A stretch of 64,000 bases of DNA, from positions 186,001 through 250,000 of the forward strand of contig NZ_JARXVH010000014.1 of NCBI RefSeq assembly GCF_029892565.1, written 5' to 3'. The notes beneath the pieces were generated by a model. That model was not told the DNA's origin. It saw only the letters and a program-made list of their open reading frames with translations, and did not search any database. A program made the position numbers and the translations under genes. The stretch is from Streptomyces pseudovenezuelae (lineage in GTDB: Bacteria; Actinomycetota; Actinomycetes; Streptomycetales; Streptomycetaceae). Below, one piece after another: positions 61,141-64,000 of this stretch. The stretch's first letter is position 1. Every line of letters starts with the position of its first letter.

Positions 61141-61351
61141 GCCCCGACGTTACCCGTTGCACACGGGGGAAGTCCCCTCTCCGGGACGGTTCCGTGGCGA
61201 TCCCCCACCGAGCGTTTGATTTGTGCGACGAATATCCACCCCCTGTGGACAACTTTCGGCACCCCCTCCCCCGGTCCGTGCATGCTGACTCTCGCCGGCG
61301 GGGCCAGGACGGGCTTCACCGGCTCACGGGGACGTACGACGGGGGCTTGCC

Positions 61352-62722
61352 ATGCAGTCGATGGACCGAATGGATCAGACGGACCAGATGAATCCGGTGG
61401 ATCAGGTGGATCAGGTGGATCAGCCGGGTCGGGCGGATCGAACGGGGCGCACGGATCGGGTGGGCGACCAGATCGACGACCGGACCGGCAACCGGATCGA
61501 CGATCGGATGGTTCCGGTAGTGAAGCCCGCGCTCAGGCGAGCCTGGCGCGATCTCAACACGGTGCAGTTCGGGATGGCTCCGGCACACGCGCTGACGCTG
61601 GGACCGATGGACACGGCGACCGGCAGTTTCCTTGACCAGCTCAACGGCACCCGCGGGCTGCCCCTGCTGCGCGAGGAGGGCCGTCGGATGGATCTGCCCG
61701 ACGGGCACGTCGATGCGCTGGTGGAGGGGCTGGCGAAGGCCGGTCTGCTGGACGACGCGCGGGGAGGCGGCGCGGCTGCGGACGAACTGCGCGGCAAGAA
61801 GGACGTTCTCGACCGGCTGCGCCCGGACCTCGCTTCCCTGTCCCTGCTCACCGCCGAGCCGGGCGACGCGATGGGACGCCTCGCCGCCCGCCGGTCACTG
61901 CGCGTGCAGGTTCGGGGTGCCGGCCGGGTGGGTGCGGTCATCGCCGCGCTGCTGGCGGGTGCCGGGATCGGCGAGGTCGACGTGCGCGACGTGGGCCGGG
62001 TCGAGCCGTGGGACGTCGCGCCGGGCGGGCTGCCCGTCGAGTCGGTCGGCGAGCGCAGGGACGAGGCCGCCCGGCAGTCCGCACGCCGATCCGCGCCGGA
62101 CCGCCCGCCACGCCGGGGCGCGAAGTCGGCCCGCACCGACGACGAGCCCGGTTTCTCGCTGGTGATCCTGGCCCCGCGGGACGACGTCGCTGTGCACGCG
62201 CCCGCTCAAGCCGAGGCCGAGCCGCTGATCGCCGCGGGCACCCCGCATCTGTACGCCGGGGTGGTGGAGGCGACCGGTGTCGTGGGTCCCCTCGTCCTGC
62301 CAGGTGAGACGGGCTGCGCGCGCTGTCTGCACGAGGGGCGTACCGACCGGGACCCGGTCTGGCCACGCCTGGTCGCGCAGTGGCGCTCGGGGGCACCGCG
62401 TCAGGCGCGGCCCTGTGACCTGACGCTGGCCACGACCATCGCCGGCCTGGCCGCCGCACATGCGCTCGCCTTCCTCGACGGCCGGCCGCCTTCGAGCACC
62501 GGCGCCCGCTGGGAGGTGTCGCTACCGGGTCTGAACTGGCACGCGCGGCCGATCTGGGCGCATCCGGCATGCCCCTGCGGGGCCGCGGAGAAAGGTAAGG
62601 GGGAACACACACCTAAGGACGGGGAGTCACACGAGACAATGAGGGGGCATCGGTCGTCGAAGGAGTCACGCCGTAAGGCAGACACGGCACGACCGGCTGG
62701 GACTTGGAGGGCGCATGTCTGA
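61352..62722 (+). CDS. ThiF/E1-like protein
   Basis: 456 residues from ATG 61352. The first ~50 residues are an Asp/Gln/Arg low-complexity run (VDQVDQVDQ) encoded by a 9-base tandem repeat; homologues as I recall begin near MVPVVKPALRRAW, so ATG 61508 (404 residues) may be the true start. A PqqD-like helical region (~75-140) precedes a Rossmann domain with RVQVRGAGRVGAVIAALLAGAGIGEVDVRD split ~185-215. Zinc-ribbon-like cysteines: CARC (~325) and CPC (~408). The family activates carboxyl ends with ATP, but the catalytic arginine and cysteine are not clear, so it may be a scaffold. Overlaps the UbiB-family gene. Confidence 0.82.
   Translation: MQSMDRMDQTDQMNPVDQVDQVDQPGRADRTGRTDRVGDQIDDRTGNRIDDRMVPVVKPALRRAWRDLNTVQFGMAPAHALTLGPMDTATGSFLDQLNGTRGLPLLREEGRRMDLPDGHVDALVEGLAKAGLLDDARGGGAAADELRGKKDVLDRLRPDLASLSLLTAEPGDAMGRLAARRSLRVQVRGAGRVGAVIAALLAGAGIGEVDVRDVGRVEPWDVAPGGLPVESVGERRDEAARQSARRSAPDRPPRRGAKSARTDDEPGFSLVILAPRDDVAVHAPAQAEAEPLIAAGTPHLYAGVVEATGVVGPLVLPGETGCARCLHEGRTDRDPVWPRLVAQWRSGAPRQARPCDLTLATTIAGLAAAHALAFLDGRPPSSTGARWEVSLPGLNWHARPIWAHPACPCGAAEKGKGEHTPKDGESHETMRGHRSSKESRRKADTARPAGTWRAHV
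61396..61422 (+). repeat. 9-bp tandem repeat (3 units)
   Basis: Three perfect copies of GGTGGATCA in a longer GATC-rich zone near the 5' end of the ThiF-like frame, coding for VDQ repeats if translated. Copy number may vary among strains. Confidence 0.85.
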
Positions 62723-64000
62723 TCTTCCCCGCAAGGCGGTCACCCGTACTGCCAAGCTGGCCGCGCTGCCACTCGGCTTCGCCGGGCGGGCGACCTGGGG
62801 ACTCGGCAAGCGGATCGTCGGTGAGTCGGCGGAGCTCGTCGGCCGAGAGCTGCAACAGCGCACGGCGGACCAGTTGTTCAAGGTCCTCGGTGAGCTCAAG
62901 GGCGGCGCGATGAAGTTCGGCCAGGCCCTGTCCGTGTTCGAGTCGGCGCTTCCCGAAGAGGTCGCGGGCCCCTACCGGGCGGCCCTGACCAAACTGCAGG
63001 AGGCGGCACCGCCGATGCCGACACGCACCGTGCACGCGGTGCTGGAGGAGCGGCTCGGGAAGGACTGGCAGGAGCTGTTCCTGGAGTTCGAGGAGAAGCC
63101 CTCGGCGGCGGCGTCGATCGGCCAGGTGCATCACGGGGTGTGGCACGACGGCCGCGAGGTGGCGGTCAAGGTGCAGTACCCGGGAGCCGGCGAGGCCCTC
63201 CTCTCGGACCTCAACCAGTTGAGCCGCTTCGCCCGTCTCCTGGGTCCGCTCATCCCGGGCATGGACATCAAGCCCCTGATCGCCGAACTGAAGGACCGCG
63301 TCTCGGAGGAACTGGACTACGGCCTGGAGGCACAGGCTCAGGAGGCACACGCCGAGGAGTTCACGGACGACCCTGACGTCGTGGTGCCCGGAGTGGTCCA
63401 CCAGTGCGAGCAGGTGCTGGTCACCGAGTGGATGGACGGGATCCCGCTCTCGGAGATCATCGCGGACGGCACGCCGGAACAGCGGGACCGCGCCGGCCAG
63501 TTGCTGGCCCGCTTCCTCTTCTCCGGCCCGGCCCGCACCGGCCTCCTGCACGCCGACCCGCACCCGGGCAACTTCCGTCTGCTGCCCGGCGGTCCGGCCG
63601 GCGACGACGACTGGCGCCTGGGCGTCCTGGACTTCGGCACGGTCGACCGCCTCCCGGGCGGCCTGCCGACCGTGATCGGCGACTCCCTGCGGATGACGCT
63701 CGACGGAGACGCGGAGGCGGTCTACGAGCTCCTGCGCGCGGAGGGCTTCGTCAAGGACTCGATAGAGCTGGACCCGAGCGCCGTCCTGGACTACCTGGTG
63801 CCGATCATCGAACCGGCCCGGGTCGACGAGTTCACCTTCACCCGTGGCTGGATGCGCAGCCAGGCGGCCCGCGTCGCCGACCCCCGCTCCCCCGCCCACC
63901 AGCTCGGCAAGCAGCTGAACCTGCCGCCCGCGTACCTGCTGATACACCGGGTGACGCTCAGCACGATCGGCGTCCTGTGCCAGTTGGGCGCGACGGTCCG
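62715..64000 (+). CDS. ABC1/UbiB-family atypical kinase, partial
   Basis: At least 428 residues; the gene runs past the window end. From ATG 62715 (MSDLPRKAVTRTAK) with GGAGGG upstream, overlapping the ThiF-like gene by eight bases. Family hallmarks: KGGAMKFGQALS (KxGQ motif, ~63), the alanine-rich loop SAAASIGQVH (~130), VAVKVQYP with the lysine (~150), HADPHPGNF (~280) and LDFGTVDRL (~305). UbiB/ABC1 proteins are ATPase-like and linked to quinone biosynthesis or lipid handling. Confidence 0.94.
   Translation, partial: MSDLPRKAVTRTAKLAALPLGFAGRATWGLGKRIVGESAELVGRELQQRTADQLFKVLGELKGGAMKFGQALSVFESALPEEVAGPYRAALTKLQEAAPPMPTRTVHAVLEERLGKDWQELFLEFEEKPSAAASIGQVHHGVWHDGREVAVKVQYPGAGEALLSDLNQLSRFARLLGPLIPGMDIKPLIAELKDRVSEELDYGLEAQAQEAHAEEFTDDPDVVVPGVVHQCEQVLVTEWMDGIPLSEIIADGTPEQRDRAGQLLARFLFSGPARTGLLHADPHPGNFRLLPGGPAGDDDWRLGVLDFGTVDRLPGGLPTVIGDSLRMTLDGDAEAVYELLRAEGFVKDSIELDPSAVLDYLVPIIEPARVDEFTFTRGWMRSQAARVADPRSPAHQLGKQLNLPPAYLLIHRVTLSTIGVLCQLGATV

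Overview
The window is high-GC actinobacterial DNA. Evidence: codon third positions are mostly G or C, GTG starts are frequent, start/stop overlaps (ATGA, GTGA, TAATG) are common, and it carries WhiB, SigR/RsrA and DasR-type genes. Gene content and order closely match, from memory and unchecked, the Streptomyces coelicolor chromosome core around SCO5192 to SCO5243 read in reverse, so this is almost certainly a Streptomyces core segment.
Layout. 0-5 kb: SigB-family sigma factor (SigH-like), a small membrane protein, a lipid kinase, WblE and a PdtaS-type sensor kinase. 5-13.3 kb: the N-acetylglucosamine/chitooligosaccharide locus, with a SIS-domain isomerase, nagB, the das genes (dasD, dasC, dasB, dasA) and dasR, carrying at least four DasR operator-like sites plus one half-match. 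13.4-17.9 kb: two carboxylate uptake units, cstA-ybdD and a DUF3311/sodium-solute symporter pair. 17.9-22.2 kb: a GNAT enzyme, then class I ribonucleotide reductase nrdAB behind tandem NrdR-box-like sites and a cobalamin riboswitch. 22.3-25.1 kb: a secreted S53 peptidase and a lipoprotein that separate nrdB from a GlxA/AraC-type regulator resembling NrdS. 26.4-28.8 kb: the CYP170A P450 and epi-isozizaene synthase pair of albaflavenone biosynthesis. 29-34.8 kb: peptide deformylase, a TPR protein, two HD-domain membrane proteins and the thiol-stress pair sigR-rsrA with a recognisable SigR-type promoter. 34.9-42.7 kb: hydrolase, SRAP/YedK, M50 peptidase, aroA, rsgA, SMR transporter, TetR regulator, hisN, a CBS protein and a Fur-family regulator. 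42.9-45.7 kb: a three-gene ABC importer. 45.7-48 kb: two identical initiator tRNA genes flanking a Sel1/TPR gene. 48-57 kb: UPF0182, PPA1309, PDZ-Lon-like protease, a 54-residue membrane protein, moaE, an SDR epimerase, a DUF2342 metalloprotease and a NUDIX hydrolase. 57-64 kb: an AIM24/TerD operon, a YgjP-like metallopeptidase, a ThiF-like protein and a UbiB-family kinase cut by the window end.
How the genes work together. DasABC imports chitooligosaccharides, DasD trims them, and NagB with the SIS protein channels amino sugar into glycolysis, all under DasR. nrdAB supplies deoxynucleotides and appears to be shut off by coenzyme B12 and by NrdR. SigR/RsrA is a self-amplifying disulfide-stress switch. 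EIZS and CYP170A make a volatile sesquiterpene. Most other genes are housekeeping or conserved Streptomyces genes of unknown role. I see no CRISPR array, prophage or insertion sequence.
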